From contig NZ_JPKR02000003.1 in the NCBI RefSeq assembly GCF_000757425.2, forward strand, positions 992,001 to 1,056,000: a stretch of DNA of 64,000 bases, read 5' to 3'. Source of the DNA: Tatumella morbirosei (GTDB lineage Bacteria > Pseudomonadota > Gammaproteobacteria > Enterobacterales > Enterobacteriaceae). The notes beneath the pieces were generated by a model, which worked only from the letters and a program-made list of their open reading frames with translations, searched no databases and was not told the DNA's origin. Every line of letters starts with the position of its first letter. The stretch's first letter is position 1. A program made the translations under genes and the position numbers. Of the stretch, positions 1 through 9,720 are shown piece after piece.

Positions 1-735
1 ACAGGCCGGCGGTTTTGCCAGCCATTCTCCGGAGGCATTGACCCATAAAGCCCCTTCCGCTCCCAGAGAAATCACGACATGGGCGATGCCTTCTTCGCGT
101 AACTGGTGGGCACTGGCTATCACATCCTGCAGCGTCGGCAGCGGTTTGCCAGCCCAGATTTCAAGCTCACGCCGGTTAGGTTTAACCAGCCAGGGTGCAG
201 CCTTCAGCCCTGCTTCCAACGCAGCACGGCTGCTGTCAAAGATGATGCATGGGCATAACAGGCGGAGTGCCTTCATCCACTCAGTGAATGCCGCGGGTTC
301 TACACCTTCTGGCAGGCTGCCACTCACGCAGACCATATCAAACTGTCCCAGCCAGCTCAGAGAGTCGGTGGTGAAACGTTCCCAGTCCTGGGCTGTGACA
401 TTAAAGCCGGAGAAGTTAAAATCCGTAACTTCGCCGTCCTGCTCGGTGAGTTTAACGTTAATCCGGGTACGTCCCTGCACTACCTGAAAACGGTTAGCAA
501 TACCCAGTTCGCTGAACAGTTGCTGAAAACCATCCTGATTTTCTTTGCCCAGAAATCCACCCACCGTCACATCGATCCCCAGATCTTTCAGGACCCGTGC
601 CACATTAATCCCTTTACCTGCGGCATGCAGACCTGCGGTTTTTACCAGATTCACTTCTCCGCGTTCGATAGCCGGCGTGAAGCCGACCAAATCATAAGCA
701 GGATTCAGCGTAATTGTTGCGACCCGGCGGCTCAT
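1..735 (-). CDS. fruK: 1-phosphofructokinase (5' part, cut by window edge)
   Basis: PfkB-family sugar kinase that phosphorylates fructose-1-phosphate to fructose-1,6-bisphosphate in the cytoplasm, after PTS uptake of fructose. The frame is open from the ATG at 735 to the left edge, giving 245 of roughly 312 residues. It starts [15 protein letters not shown] and has the PfkB N-terminal signature AAGKGINVA at residues 38-46. The C-terminal part with the catalytic GAGD motif lies outside the window. The start codon overlaps the fruB stop as ATGA (732-735), so the two are translationally coupled, as in the E. coli fruBKA operon. Confidence 0.95.
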   Translation of the reverse strand, partial: MSRRVATITLNPAYDLVGFTPAIERGEVNLVKTAGLHAAGKGINVARVLKDLGIDVTVGGFLGKENQDGFQQLFSELGIANRFQVVQGRTRINVKLTEQDGEVTDFNFSGFNVTAQDWERFTTDSLSWLGQFDMVCVSGSLPEGVEPAAFTEWMKALRLLCPCIIFDSSRAALEAGLKAAPWLVKPNRRELEIWAGKPLPTLQDVIASAHQLREEGIAHVVISLGAEGALWVNASGEWLAKPPAC

Positions 736-1865
736 GCTGCGCCCTCCCCGAGTCCGCTGTCGATAGCCTGTCTGATGGCTTCAATCGCCGCTGCTGCATC
801 TTCGCCACTGGCGGTGAAACGAAGTCGGTGACCCTTTTTAACGCCAAGGGCAACGACTTTCATCAGGCTACGGCCATTGGCGGGTTTACCACTACCATCC
901 AGATTGGTGACGGTAATATCACAGTTAAAGCTTTTGATGACGGTGACCAGCGCAGTACTGGGTCTGGCATGTAGCCCATGTTCATTACGAATCACAAACT
1001 CAGCGGTGACGGCCTCACTGACCTCGGTATATTCACTGGTCAGCAGCGTCAGAATTCCGGCCGCATCTTCAGATAAAAGCCGTTCTGCCTTTTTATTCAC
1101 CAGTAACTGATGCAAATAACCCAGTGCGCTCAGTGGCTGATCATCAACAGCCGCCACGGTGATAAGCATGCCTACCGGCTCATTATCCGGTGTGGTGAAT
1201 GCGGTCGCCGGTCGGCTGACAGCAATGGCACTGAACAGATTTCCGCTGGCACTATCATTCAGCCAGATCCCCTGCCCCAGATTCAACGGACGTTCGGAAA
1301 TCACCTGACTGACAAAGGAAGTATCCACAGCGCCGGATGATTTCAGCCTGCCCGCATTCAATGCCTGCAGAGTCATCAATTCTTCTGCTGTAACGCCGGT
1401 GGCTATCATCGACGCATCAAAACGAAACTCAGCGGCCTGTTTCTCACCCATCAGGATAGATCGCAGCTCTTCTGCTGACGCAGTTTTCAGCGTTTCAGCC
1501 ACACTGTCATCACTTAATACATGCGTCAGTTGACGTAACAGAGTCAGGTGTTCATCTGATTTCGCTGCAATGCCTATTACCACATAGGCCAGCTGTTCGT
1601 CCCCCCAGCTGACCCCTTGCGGAAACTGAAATACCTGAACGCCGGTATTCAGCACCAGATCACGTGTGTCTGTTGTTCCGTGGGGGATCGCGATTCCGTT
1701 GCCCAGGAAAGTAGAAGTTTGCTGCTCACGCGCCAGCATACCGCTGACATACGCTTCAGTTACGTTACCGGCAGCCGCTAACGCAGCAGCTACCTGACGA
1801 ATAGCATCGGTTTTATCACTGGCGCTGGCGCCGGTGTGTATCGCCTTAACATCGAGCTGGAACAT
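732..1865 (-). CDS. fruB: PTS fructose-specific EIIA-HPr fusion (diphosphoryl transfer protein)
   Basis: Carries phosphate from enzyme I to the fructose permease FruA. The protein has 377 residues from the ATG at 1865, close to E. coli FruB (376). An N-terminal EIIA-Fru domain has its phospho-histidine in IPHGTTD (H62). A C-terminal HPr (FPr) domain carries [10 protein letters not shown] with H299. The frame stays open to 2039, but the ATG at 1865 is preceded by a GAGGAG ribosome site, and the upstream stretch contains the Cra operators, so the shorter start is preferred. First gene of a fruBK(A) operon. Confidence 0.96.
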   Translation of the reverse strand: MFQLDVKAIHTGASASDKTDAIRQVAAALAAAGNVTEAYVSGMLAREQQTSTFLGNGIAIPHGTTDTRDLVLNTGVQVFQFPQGVSWGDEQLAYVVIGIAAKSDEHLTLLRQLTHVLSDDSVAETLKTASAEELRSILMGEKQAAEFRFDASMIATGVTAEELMTLQALNAGRLKSSGAVDTSFVSQVISERPLNLGQGIWLNDSASGNLFSAIAVSRPATAFTTPDNEPVGMLITVAAVDDQPLSALGYLHQLLVNKKAERLLSEDAAGILTLLTSEYTEVSEAVTAEFVIRNEHGLHARPSTALVTVIKSFNCDITVTNLDGSGKPANGRSLMKVVALGVKKGHRLRFTASGEDAAAAIEAIRQAIDSGLGEGAA

Positions 1866-1885
1866 AGGACTCCTCGCTATCTCTT

Positions 1886-1901
1886 GTTGAATCGTTTCAG
1901 C
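1886..1901. promoter_or_regulatory. Cra (FruR) operator, proximal
   Basis: On the minus strand this reads GCTGAAACGATTCA, matching the Cra consensus GCTGAAWCNNTTCA. It lies about 22 bases upstream of the fruB start. Cra represses fruBKA and is released by fructose-1-phosphate in E. coli. Site assignment is by motif only. Confidence 0.8.
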
Positions 1902-1951
1902 TATCGGTGATAAAAAAAATCCCGTGGCACAGTAGCAGGGATCCGGATGAG

Positions 1952-1967
1952 GCTGAAACGTATCAGT
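1952..1967. promoter_or_regulatory. Cra (FruR) operator, distal
   Basis: GCTGAAACGTATCA on the plus strand is a second close match to the Cra consensus, about 64 bases upstream of the first. E. coli fruB also has two Cra operators, which supports the assignment. Confidence 0.75.
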
Positions 1968-2140
1968 TATAGTGCTCCGCAAAAATTTAAGCCGCAACAA
2001 ATAAGCTAAATTATGCTGCAAAATTTTGAGGCTACGCACAATTTATAATTTTTTTGACCGATGATTCGGCCCCGGGACTGAAGTGTTGCGGATAGCGATT
2101 ATTCAGGGGAAGAGTGTCAGCATAGCTTCAGCAAACCGGT

Positions 2141-2395
2141 TCAGGGAGCGGTTGCCTGTTCCAAATCCAGCAACCAGACCAGGGCCTGTTGCCGTGAATC
2201 GCCACACATCTCTGCAGAAGGCCGCAGACTGGCGCAGACTTTCGGTCGGAGGGGCGAGCCGAAAATTCGACAGCGTAAAGCTTCGTCCAGCTGTATGCAG
2301 GGAGTATTTGCCGGTTTACCGTCGGGCATTCCCGGGATAGGTGAAGAGATGGAGGGGGCAGTACAGCAAGCGCCACAATGAGAACGACATTTCAC
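2141..2395 (-). CDS. yeiW: YeiW family cysteine-cluster protein (UPF0153)
   Basis: Small 84-residue protein resembling E. coli YeiW across its whole length. It has an N-terminal cysteine cluster (C3, C7, C10, C11) in the CxxxCxxCC arrangement of the zinc/iron-chelating YkgJ-like family, followed by the [17 protein letters not shown] stretch. GTG start at 2395 with GGAG a few bases upstream. Function is unknown; the cysteines suggest metal binding. In E. coli it sits beside setB, which is absent here. A second overlapping frame at 2128-2376 is a shadow. Confidence 0.88.
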   Translation of the reverse strand: MKCRSHCGACCTAPSISSPIPGMPDGKPANTPCIQLDEALRCRIFGSPLRPKVCASLRPSAEMCGDSRQQALVWLLDLEQATAP

Positions 2396-2563
2396 TCAGA
2401 ACTCCGGGTCAGGCAAGGCAGGATAATAAGCGTCAGAGTAACATTAATTCTTAGTGCCGACAGCCGCGATGAAATAATTTCTCTGTTAACCTATTGCCTG
2501 CCGTCGGTTGCACGAGTAACGTTGCGCGCATAAACCTGAATTGCTTACATAGAGAGAGATCCA

Positions 2564-3136
2564 ATGCCAAAGGCGAATGAAATAAAACGTGGCATGGCAG
2601 TCACCTGGAACGGAAAGTTACTGTTGGTGAAAGATATTGATGTCCAGAGCCCTAGTGCGCGTGGCGCAGCAACTCTGTACAAAATGCGCTTTACCGATAT
2701 CCGTACCGGTCTGAAAGTGGAAGAGCGCTTCAAAGGCGATGATATCCTCGATGCCATTTCCCTGAGCCGCCGTGCTGTCACCTTCTCTTATATTGACGGT
2801 GAAGAGTATGTGTTTATGGATGATGAGGACTATACCCCTTACCACTTCAATAAAGAGCAGATCGAAGAAGAGCTGCTGTTTATCCCGGAAAGCGGTATTC
2901 CGGGCATTCATGTTCTGACGATGGACGGGCAAATTCTGGCGCTGGAACTCCCCCAGACGGTAGACATGGAAATCACAGATACTTCTCCGGGCATTAAAGG
3001 TGCCTCTGCCAGCGCACGTACCAAACCGGCAGGAATGATCACAGGGCTGGTGATTCAGGTTCCTGAGTACCTCAGTAATGGCGATAAAATCAGAATTCAC
3101 ATTCCTGAACGTCGTTATATGGGAAGAGCAGATTAA
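2564..3136 (+). CDS. efpL: Elongation factor P-like protein EfpL (YeiP)
   Basis: Paralogue of EF-P that helps ribosomes through proline-rich and other stalling motifs. 190 residues, the same length as E. coli EfpL. It has the KOW-like N-terminal domain with the tip loop [11 protein letters not shown], where the tip residue is R33 instead of the modified lysine of EF-P, and two OB domains ending in the conserved ERRYMGRAD. The start ATG follows an AGAGAGAGA purine run. Confidence 0.96.
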   Translation: MPKANEIKRGMAVTWNGKLLLVKDIDVQSPSARGAATLYKMRFTDIRTGLKVEERFKGDDILDAISLSRRAVTFSYIDGEEYVFMDDEDYTPYHFNKEQIEEELLFIPESGIPGIHVLTMDGQILALELPQTVDMEITDTSPGIKGASASARTKPAGMITGLVIQVPEYLSNGDKIRIHIPERRYMGRAD

Positions 3137-3148
3137 TTTGCTATGTTC

Positions 3149-3178
3149 CGGGATGGGCCGGATATCCGGTCCATCCCG
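3149..3178 (+). terminator. Strong inverted repeat downstream of efpL
   Basis: A near-perfect hairpin, GGGATGG-G-CCGGATATCCGG-T-CCATCCC, starts about 12 bases after the efpL stop. It lacks a clear T tract, so it may act as a processing or stability hairpin or as a weak terminator. Confidence 0.5.
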
Positions 3179-3544
3179 CGGAAGACTGTTTCACTGTTCT
3201 TATTCACCCTGACCGGCAAATACTTTCCCCCGGCCACTGCCTGTTATCCTCTTAACCCGGCCACTTTCGCTATTAAAACTCATGTCCCGGAAGCTCTCCT
3301 CTTTAAGCTCACTCTTTTCCTGCGCTCTGTTGTTAAACAGTTACAGTTTTACTTAACCGATCACCTGATTCGATCAATATCTCTGTTGATTAACCGGTAT
3401 AATTGCCGTGCTTCACAAGGGGTCTCTCCGGGGATGGAATGCGATTGCAGGCTGATCTTTCCGGTTAAAAACTTCCAATATTGAAGATTCATTTAGTTTT
3501 TCTGTAATAATCTGTTTAGTTAGTTTTCACTTTGAGTTAAAAAA
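3179..3544. other. Intergenic region efpL-lpxT, no gene recognised
   Basis: An open frame at 3143-3484 runs through the efpL hairpin and has no recognisable domain or good ribosome site. The AT-rich 3' end (3480-3540) probably holds the lpxT promoter. I could not identify a PmrA box. Confidence 0.5.
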
Positions 3545-4243
3545 ATGCGCCCTTCACGTCTGATAACTATCCTGTTGCTGAATGCTCTGGGTTTTGCTCT
3601 GTTTTTTTCGTGGTTTGTTCCACAACACCACGGTTTTTGGTTTACCATTGATAAATCGATATTTTTCGACTTTAACAACCGTATGGTGACACATCCGTGG
3701 TTCGCTAAATTTGTGGCAATCACTAATTTCCGTGGATTTGATCTGGTCTCGCTCATCGCCATGGGCCTGCTGTATTATTCATACTGGAAAAAAAATACTA
3801 TTCCCGGCCGCCATCGCATGCTGGCTATTGGTGTCACTATGCTGTTGAGCGCCGTAGTTTTGAACCAACTGGGACATCAGATCCCCGTGGTACATTCCAG
3901 CCCGACATTATTCTTCAAAAATGTTCACCGTGTGGGTGAACTCACCGGTATTCCGACCAAAGATGCTTCATCAGACAGTTTTCCCGGCGATCACGGCATG
4001 ATGCTGATGATCTTTGCCTGTTTTATGTGGCGCTACTTTGGTGGCCGCGCCTTTATTAAAGCCGCCATTATTTTCTTCGTCTTTGCTCTGCCACGGGTCA
4101 TGGCCGGGGCTCACTGGTTTACTGATATTGCAGTGGGATCGCTTTCAGTCGTGCTGGTCGGGATGAGCTGGTGGCTGTTAACTTCAGGCAGTGATCGACT
4201 GGTGAATTTTCTCGACAGGAAATTACCAGGCCGTCGCCAGTAA
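3545..4243 (+). CDS. lpxT: Kdo2-lipid A phosphotransferase LpxT (PAP2 family)
   Basis: Inner-membrane enzyme that transfers phosphate from undecaprenyl pyrophosphate to lipid A at position 1, with the active site facing the periplasm. 232 residues with several hydrophobic helices. PAP2 motifs are present: SFPGDH at 145-150, and R184...H190 followed by D194 (AHWFTD). The PTKDAS stretch just before motif 2 matches E. coli LpxT. Monocistronic, with a terminator 20 bases after the stop. E. coli yeiR, which sits between efpL and lpxT, is absent. Confidence 0.93.
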   Translation: MRPSRLITILLLNALGFALFFSWFVPQHHGFWFTIDKSIFFDFNNRMVTHPWFAKFVAITNFRGFDLVSLIAMGLLYYSYWKKNTIPGRHRMLAIGVTMLLSAVVLNQLGHQIPVVHSSPTLFFKNVHRVGELTGIPTKDASSDSFPGDHGMMLMIFACFMWRYFGGRAFIKAAIIFFVFALPRVMAGAHWFTDIAVGSLSVVLVGMSWWLLTSGSDRLVNFLDRKLPGRRQ

Positions 4244-4262
4244 TTATATAAGTAATAAATAT

Positions 4263-4287
4263 CCTCCGGCATAGCCGGAGGTTTTTT
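4263..4287 (+). terminator. Rho-independent terminator of lpxT
   Basis: Stem CCTCCGGC-ATA-GCCGGAGG followed by TTTTTT. Confidence 0.9.
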
Positions 4288-4299
4288 AAATGCGCCTGT

Positions 4300-4957
4300 A
4301 AGGCTCTCTTACCAGCAGCGCCCTAACAGGCGCGTCGCAATCTGACATTTGCATTTTGGATTACTTACGACCCGTAAACGGGCTTCCCGGATATGGGATC
4401 GACAACTTTTCTCCCATTTTATCCGCTTCGAGGTGGTGCTTTATATATTCCTGTATCTTTGTCGTGTTCTTGCCTACCGTGTCTACATAGTATCCCCGGC
4501 ACCAGAACTCCCTGTTTCTATACTTAAATTTCAAATCTCCGAACTGTTCATACAGCATCAGACTGCTTTTGCCCTTCAGATACCCATAAATCCCGATACA
4601 CTCATCTTCGGCGGAATCTCCAAAAGCATATGAATATGATCAGCACAACATTCTGCTTCCAGGATATTCACATTTTTCCATTCACGCAGCTTCCTTAAAA
4701 TGCTCCCTGTTGCCCTTCGCCGCTCTCCATAAAAGACCTGTCTTCGGTACTTAGGTACGAAAACTATGTGATATTTACAGTTCCATCAGGTATGCGCTAA
4801 GCTCTTTTCGTCCCTCATTGGGACCCCCTTTTGATTTCCTGTTGAACCTTTACCGTTGCCAGAACGCAAGGTGTTTTAACAAATCAAAAGGTTTTTTTAT
4901 ATACGGCCCAAAGCTGAAAGCTTTACGGAACCCCCAGCCTGGCTGAGGGTTTTCTGG
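4300..4957 (-). mobile_element. IS200-type insertion sequence (IS200/IS605 family), decayed; ends approximate
   Basis: The tnpA remnant lies inside a segment with the features of IS200. There is a hairpin beyond the transposase stop (GCGCCCTAACAGGCGC near 4318-4333). The 5' side carries the CCCCCAGCCTGGCTGAGGG hairpin (4930-4949), which in IS200 works as a terminator shielding tnpA. IS200 elements lack terminal inverted repeats, so exact ends cannot be set by eye. It lies between lpxT and a permease gene that E. coli does not have here. Confidence 0.7.
4361..4818 (-). pseudogene. tnpA: IS200-type transposase TnpA, inactivated by a nonsense codon and a frameshift
   Basis: HUH (Y1) single-strand transposase. 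Reading from the ATG at 4818, the protein runs MRDEKSLAHT, then hits an in-frame TGA where IS200 TnpA has arginine (HTRWNC). It continues through the HUH motif ADHIHM and then loses one base at MG-YLKGK, about 90 residues in. The remaining 65 codons are intact, including the catalytic tyrosine region RGYYVDTVGKN and the end SIPYPGSPFTGRK. The total is 458 bases, one fewer than an intact 152-codon gene. The two lesions make this copy non-autonomous. Confidence 0.88.
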
Positions 4958-4966
4958 ATACAAAGA

Positions 4967-4992
4967 AAAAGCGCCCTATCGGGCGCTTTTCA
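4967..4992 (-). terminator. Terminator of the APC permease gene
   Basis: AAAAAGCGCCC-TATC-GGGCGCTTTT lies 38 bases beyond the permease stop. T runs on both sides make it potentially bidirectional. Confidence 0.85.
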
Positions 4993-5029
4993 TTACCGGC
5001 TAACAGCCAATAAACTTACTGAAAAAACG

Positions 5030-6592
5030 TTAGTCTGCCAGTTCTTCATGGTCAACAATTTCTGGCACCGGAAGACTGGTTACCACTCCCCAGTAGTAAC
5101 AAGCCAGCGCAATAATTGCGACCAGGATCATATCCATAGGCGCGCTGATTGCATTGGTACCTCCAAAGGTTCCCAGATAAGACACCAGCAACACCAGTAC
5201 GTAATAGACCAGCAGCCACCAGGAACATTTCAGGTCACGAGCCGAGGTCACTGTTTTCTTACCGAAGATGGCATAACCCAGCCAGGCAAGGATCAGGATA
5301 GGAATCAGTAATTCGTTAACTGACCAGCCGCTCCAGTAAATTAGCAGTGTACTGGCCACAAATGCCAGCGGGCTTAGAATTGCCGCAACCGGTAAGCGGA
5401 ATGGACGAGCCATATCTGGCAGATGACGACGGAACGCGCCGAGCGTGACAGGACCGGGCATATAAGTAAACACCGTGGCCGATGTCACGGCACCAATCAA
5501 ACCGCCCCACACCTGGAATTCTGACGGTAACGTCCAGGCTATAGACAGAATCAGTGACAACCACAAGGCTCCGCGAGGTACCCCTGATTTTGCATCCACC
5601 TGACCGAAAACTTTAAATAAATGTCCGTTACGTGCCCAGGCAAATAACACCCGGCTGGCACCCGCCAGATAAATATTTCCTGTTCCCGCCGGAGAAATAA
5701 CAGCATCGACCAGGATGAGGTTAATAAGCCAGGTAATCCCCAGACTACGAGCCAGATCGGCATAAGGTGACTGGAAGATTTGCTTCAGTCCGTCCCAGCC
5801 GTGGGCGGTTAAAGCTTCAGAAGGCACTGCCCCCATAAAGGCATATTGCAAGGCGATATAGATAACGAAGCTGACAGCAATCGCAATCATTATCGACAGT
5901 GGAACGTTACGTTGTGGATTTTTAGCTTCACTGGCGAAGTCTACCGCCTGGCGGAACCCCAGATACGCAAAGACGATTCCGGCACCAGTCAGTGAAGTGA
6001 AGATACCGTGTGCTCCGCCAGGGGGTGGAGGGGGTACATCAAGGTTTGCGCCGTGGTAATACATAAATAACGTACCAATCGTTAATAACGGCACGATAAA
6101 TTTAAAGGTCGTGACAATGGTATTTACCCGACCAAAGACACTCACACTCCAGTAGTTAAGCAGGAAAAAACCTACCAGCAGTAGAATTTGTACCATAAAA
6201 CCTAGTCCGGTCGGACTGCCGTCGGGATTACTGATGGCCGGCCACCAGTATTGTGCATACTGACGTACCGCCTCCACTTCTACACCCGCGGTACTGGTAT
6301 AAGCCAGCAGTGAACTTACACCGATAACAAAACCCACAACATTACCGTGTGAGAAATTTGGATAGCGCACAAATCCGCCCGCTCGCGGGATTGCCGCAGA
6401 AAGTTCAGCAAATACCAGACCGATCAGCAATACAATAATAGCCCCAAGGATCCACGCCCACCCAGTCTGAGCGCCGGCATATCCTGAACTGGTCAGCGCG
6501 GCATACAGCCACCCAGACCCAATCATTGACCCTATCCCTAGCAGGCTCAGGTCCACCAGCCCTAATTTTTGTTTAAATGCGCCCTTCGCCAT
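5030..6592 (-). CDS. APC-superfamily amino acid permease (aspartate-proton symporter-like)
   Basis: Inner-membrane transporter of 520 residues with about 12 hydrophobic segments. The N-terminal consensus of the amino acid-polyamine-organocation superfamily is visible: LGIGSMIGSGWL at about residues 18-29, then AELSAAIPRAGG near 63-74. Length and character resemble Bacillus YveA-type aspartate:H+ symporters. The substrate cannot be fixed from sequence, so no symbol is given. The gene is not at this place in E. coli and lies next to an IS200 remnant. Start is the ATG at 6592, with a weak AGAGG upstream. Confidence 0.85.
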   Translation of the reverse strand: MAKGAFKQKLGLVDLSLLGIGSMIGSGWLYAALTSSGYAGAQTGWAWILGAIIVLLIGLVFAELSAAIPRAGGFVRYPNFSHGNVVGFVIGVSSLLAYTSTAGVEVEAVRQYAQYWWPAISNPDGSPTGLGFMVQILLLVGFFLLNYWSVSVFGRVNTIVTTFKFIVPLLTIGTLFMYYHGANLDVPPPPPGGAHGIFTSLTGAGIVFAYLGFRQAVDFASEAKNPQRNVPLSIMIAIAVSFVIYIALQYAFMGAVPSEALTAHGWDGLKQIFQSPYADLARSLGITWLINLILVDAVISPAGTGNIYLAGASRVLFAWARNGHLFKVFGQVDAKSGVPRGALWLSLILSIAWTLPSEFQVWGGLIGAVTSATVFTYMPGPVTLGAFRRHLPDMARPFRLPVAAILSPLAFVASTLLIYWSGWSVNELLIPILILAWLGYAIFGKKTVTSARDLKCSWWLLVYYVLVLLVSYLGTFGGTNAISAPMDMILVAIIALACYYWGVVTSLPVPEIVDHEELAD

Positions 6593-7328
6593 ACATACCT
6601 CTTAATGTTGTATCCCGACATAAAGTCTGGTTAGCAATGCTTTAGTTATTTTCTTTCAGCTCAACTCGTCAACTAAAGCATTTTGTATGCCAGGAATATA
6701 ATTAAGCAGAGTGTATGGTCAATTTCCGAACAATACACTGCAATATGGCCACAACCGGTAGCCATTTTTTCTGACTGAAGTCGCTGCAGCAGAGATCCTT
6801 GATGACCCAACGTTGTGGGCTGTTATAGTGCTTGTTGCACCAGCATGCGGCCTGAGTCAGAAAATATTATCGAATTTTACATTCTGAGACATTTACCCGT
6901 TTCGTGATAAAGCAGCCCCCTGAGAACAACCGGAACAAATAATCCTGAATACACCCATGATTTTTAGAATATTTTTTGCGAACCCTACCTAAAAAAGTGA
7001 TTTTTCTGGCGGGAAAACCCTCCAGAATCAGCTTAAGGTGAAGGACGGTTTAGGTAATAAATTGCGAGAAATGTCATTTAGCGAATTTTTCGAATTAATC
7101 TATATCAAAAAATTGCTTAAAAGCTCTCGCCAGTTGTCATTTTATGCGGTAATCTGCTTTTTATATCAGGGGTTGCATTTACATAAACGCTTAATCTTCC
7201 CGCGGGTTGCTGTAACTGGCCTGCAGTTGAAGGAATAATGTTTATTATCCCCACTGATTTTTCTCTTTCTGTTCTGTTATCTGGCTAGCGGCATTTTGTC
7301 GTAAGGACTTTGAAGGAAACTATCTATA
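6593..7328. other. Long intergenic region between the permease and mepS
   Basis: 736 bases between two divergent genes, presumably holding both promoters. A frame at 7038-7238 has biased, low-complexity composition, no domain and no good ribosome site, so I do not call it. No tRNA, repeat or sRNA recognised. Confidence 0.5.
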
Positions 7329-7904
7329 ATGGTCAAATCTCAACCGACTCTGAGATATATCTGGCGGGTTGTGCCCGCAATTGCATTAGCAACGTTACTT
7401 TCAGCCTGTAGTACACCTGGCAATAATACGGCCAGAGTAGAGAAGCATGAAGTTAAAAACCAAAGCGGTTTTTTACTTCAGGCGTCTCAGGATGAATTTG
7501 AACAGATGGTCCGTAATGTGGATGTTAAAACCAAAATTATGGATCAGTACGCTGACTGGAAAGGTGTACGTTACCGGATGGGGGGTGATACTAAACGCGG
7601 TATAGACTGTTCTGCGTTTGTACAGCGTACCTTCCGCGAACAGTTTGGTTTGGACTTACCGCGCTCGACCTCAGGTCAGCAGGATACCGGTTCTAAGATT
7701 GCACGTAATAAATTACGTCCGGGTGATCTGGTCTTGTTCCGCGCAGGTTCTACCGGTCGCCATGTAGGGATTTATCTGGGCAATAATAACTTTGTCCATG
7801 CATCAACCAGCAGTGGGGTAATGATTTCAAATCTTAATGACAGTTACTGGAAAACTCGCTATCGCGAAGCAAGACGGGTTTTAAGCAACAACGTTCAGAG
7901 TTAA
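7329..7904 (+). CDS. mepS: Murein DD-endopeptidase MepS (Spr), NlpC/P60 lipoprotein
   Basis: Outer-membrane lipoprotein that cuts D-Ala-mDAP crosslinks and makes room for new peptidoglycan. 191 residues. It has a lipoprotein signal with lipobox LSAC (C27), then an NlpC/P60 domain with catalytic C94 (IDCSAF), H145 (RHVGIY) and H157 (FVHAST). After removal of the 26-residue signal these are C68, H119 and H131, as in E. coli MepS. The start at 7329 is preceded by GAAGGAAAC. Usually degraded by NlpI-Prc. Confidence 0.97.
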   Translation: MVKSQPTLRYIWRVVPAIALATLLSACSTPGNNTARVEKHEVKNQSGFLLQASQDEFEQMVRNVDVKTKIMDQYADWKGVRYRMGGDTKRGIDCSAFVQRTFREQFGLDLPRSTSGQQDTGSKIARNKLRPGDLVLFRAGSTGRHVGIYLGNNNFVHASTSSGVMISNLNDSYWKTRYREARRVLSNNVQS

Positions 7905-7936
7905 TGTCATTAAGTCTTTAAAGTCTATAGCCAGAC

Positions 7937-7966
7937 AAAAACGCTGCCATGAGTAGCGTTTTTTTA
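7937..7966 (+). terminator. Terminator of mepS
   Basis: AAAACGCT-GCCATGAGT-AGCGTTTTTTT hairpin with T tract after the mepS stop. It also lies just beyond yejG on the other strand. Confidence 0.85.
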
Positions 7967-7982
7967 TTTCTGCAAAACCTGT

Positions 7983-8315
7983 TTATCGCCGGGCGAAAGT
8001 TTCGGTAATCGCGACACCGTTATTTTTCAGACAGCAATTGACGCTCGCCTCATCGTCACTCGCGACCAACAGACAACTCGCTCCCTGCCATTCCAGCACC
8101 CGACTGTCAGTGTCGATATCCGATAGCATTTCCTGTAACGACAACATCATCTGTTGTGACTGTCCCCCCTGCCCGTCCAGCAATTCAAAGATAATCACAT
8201 CTAAAGCCGATGCGGCCTCAGTTGCCTCACGAATGATGAGCGTTGCGGGTGACTCTGATGACCAGCGGTAAATATGGGGTAAACGATGGATGATCGGCAA
8301 TGGCAGTTTGTCCAA
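7983..8315 (-). CDS. yejG: YejG family protein
   Basis: 110-residue cytoplasmic protein resembling E. coli YejG (114 residues) at both ends: IIHRLPHIYRW near residues 8-18 and LKNNGVAITETF near the C-terminus. The middle is divergent. TTG start at 8315 with a strong GGGGGAA ribosome site 5 bases upstream. Position beside bcr agrees with E. coli. Function is uncertain; YejG has been linked to aminoglycoside sensitivity in E. coli. Confidence 0.8.
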   Translation of the reverse strand: MDKLPLPIIHRLPHIYRWSSESPATLIIREATEAASALDVIIFELLDGQGGQSQQMMLSLQEMLSDIDTDSRVLEWQGASCLLVASDDEASVNCCLKNNGVAITETFARR

Positions 8316-8471
8316 AAGTATTCCCCCAAAAATGAATTGTAAAACAGAAAGCGTGGCCGTATCTCAGCAAGTCATGACAACGTTTCGCTGCCCGGGCTGT
8401 TCATTTTGCCACCGGGGTCAGTTGTCATTCACATTCTTATCATCTTAATTACAAATTATAAACATAAATAA

Positions 8472-8507
8472 CAAAAAGCCCTGAACTTTGAAAAGGCCAG
8501 GGCTTTT
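8472..8507 (-). terminator. Terminator of bcr
   Basis: AAAAGCCCTG and CAGGGCTTTT arms around a short AT-rich loop, 15 bases beyond the bcr stop, with A/T tracts on both sides. Confidence 0.85.
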
Positions 8508-8521
8508 GCTGACTGTGAATC

Positions 8522-9688
8522 TCAGGCGACTTTGTGGCGTGAAGCATACCAGAAGAGTAACACCGATAATGTTGCACATCCGGCAATCATTCCGGCCATT
8601 GGCCAGGCAGAATTAAAGCTGAATAATGACAATACCGCTCCGGTAATAGCCCCGATACCAAAACGCAAAGTTCCGGCAAGCGAAGAGACTGTGCCGGCAA
8701 TATGTGGGAACTCATCAAGTATTACCGCCATCGCATTCGATGCCACCATCGATACACAGCCGATAAAAGCAGCCACACCCACCACCAGTGGGATAAAACC
8801 TAAGTGAAATGCGCAGACCAGCAACAACCACAACCCCATAATAAACTGAATAATTAACGCCATTCTGAACAGAAACAGGGGGCCAGTTTTACGCACCACC
8901 CGGCTATTAATTAACGTCATCACAAATAAAAACACGATATTGAGCGCAAAGTAATAGCCGAAATGTTGTGGAGAAACGTGATACAGATTGATATACACAA
9001 ACGGGCCCGAATTCAGGAATGAAAACAAACCAGCAAAAGAAAAGCCACTGGCCATCATCAGGCTGAAGACTTTTTTATTACGAAACAAAATGATGAAATT
9101 ACTAAGAATAGTTCTCAGATGAAGTGGTTGCCGATTTTCTGCCGGTAACGATTCTTTAATGACAAAGGCAACCAGCAGGAATCCAATGACTGCCGCAACC
9201 GCCAGTACCCAGAAAATAGCCTGCCAGTTACCTGCCATTAATAACCACCCTCCGAGAATAGGCGCGACCAGCGGCGCCAGGGTGGTTATCAGCATCATCA
9301 CCGACATCATTCGGGAAAACTCTGCACTGGAATAGCTGTCACGTATAACCGCGTTGATAACCACTCCGGCTGAAGCAGCTGCCAGCCCGTGCACCAGTCG
9401 CATCCCTATCAGATGGTCGATGGTGCCTGCCATCGCACATCCTATTGCGGCCAGAATAAAGATAAGTATTCCCGGCAGCAGTACGGTTTTCCGCCCCAGA
9501 CTGTCAGACAGCGGCCCGTAAAATAACTGCCCGACGGCAAAGCCCAGAATATAGGCATTCAGCGTCATCTGTACCTTACCATCGGGCGCCATTAACTCAC
9601 GTGCAATCTGTGGCATCGCCGGCAGATACATGTCGATAGACAGTGGCATCAGCATCGCCAGCAAACCCAGAATAACAATCAACCTCAA
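8522..9688 (-). CDS. bcr: Bcr/CflA family multidrug efflux MFS transporter
   Basis: Drug:H+ antiporter of the inner membrane; E. coli Bcr exports bicyclomycin and sulfathiazole. 388 residues, 12 predicted helices. It has the DHA1 motifs [17 protein letters not shown] at the N-terminus and [15 protein letters not shown] in the loop between helices 2 and 3. The start is a TTG at 9688 with GGAGAT upstream. It is about ten residues shorter at the N-terminus than E. coli Bcr. It follows rsuA by 32 bases on the same strand, as in E. coli, so the two are probably cotranscribed. Confidence 0.95.
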   Translation of the reverse strand: MRLIVILGLLAMLMPLSIDMYLPAMPQIARELMAPDGKVQMTLNAYILGFAVGQLFYGPLSDSLGRKTVLLPGILIFILAAIGCAMAGTIDHLIGMRLVHGLAAASAGVVINAVIRDSYSSAEFSRMMSVMMLITTLAPLVAPILGGWLLMAGNWQAIFWVLAVAAVIGFLLVAFVIKESLPAENRQPLHLRTILSNFIILFRNKKVFSLMMASGFSFAGLFSFLNSGPFVYINLYHVSPQHFGYYFALNIVFLFVMTLINSRVVRKTGPLFLFRMALIIQFIMGLWLLLVCAFHLGFIPLVVGVAAFIGCVSMVASNAMAVILDEFPHIAGTVSSLAGTLRFGIGAITGAVLSLFSFNSAWPMAGMIAGCATLSVLLFWYASRHKVA

Positions 9689-9720
9689 GGTGTATCTCCA
9701 CGAAAATAACTAACGACCCG

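Noticed and set aside
1866..2039. N-terminal extension of fruB
   Set aside because: It covers both Cra operators and the region expected to be the promoter; FruB homologues start at the ATG at 1865 behind a clear ribosome site.
3143..3484. 113-codon open frame after efpL
   Set aside because: Begins inside the efpL hairpin, no ribosome site, no domain, and composition unlike a conserved protein.
7038..7238. 66-codon frame upstream of mepS
   Set aside because: AT-rich intergenic DNA, no good start context and no family resemblance; more likely part of the mepS promoter region.
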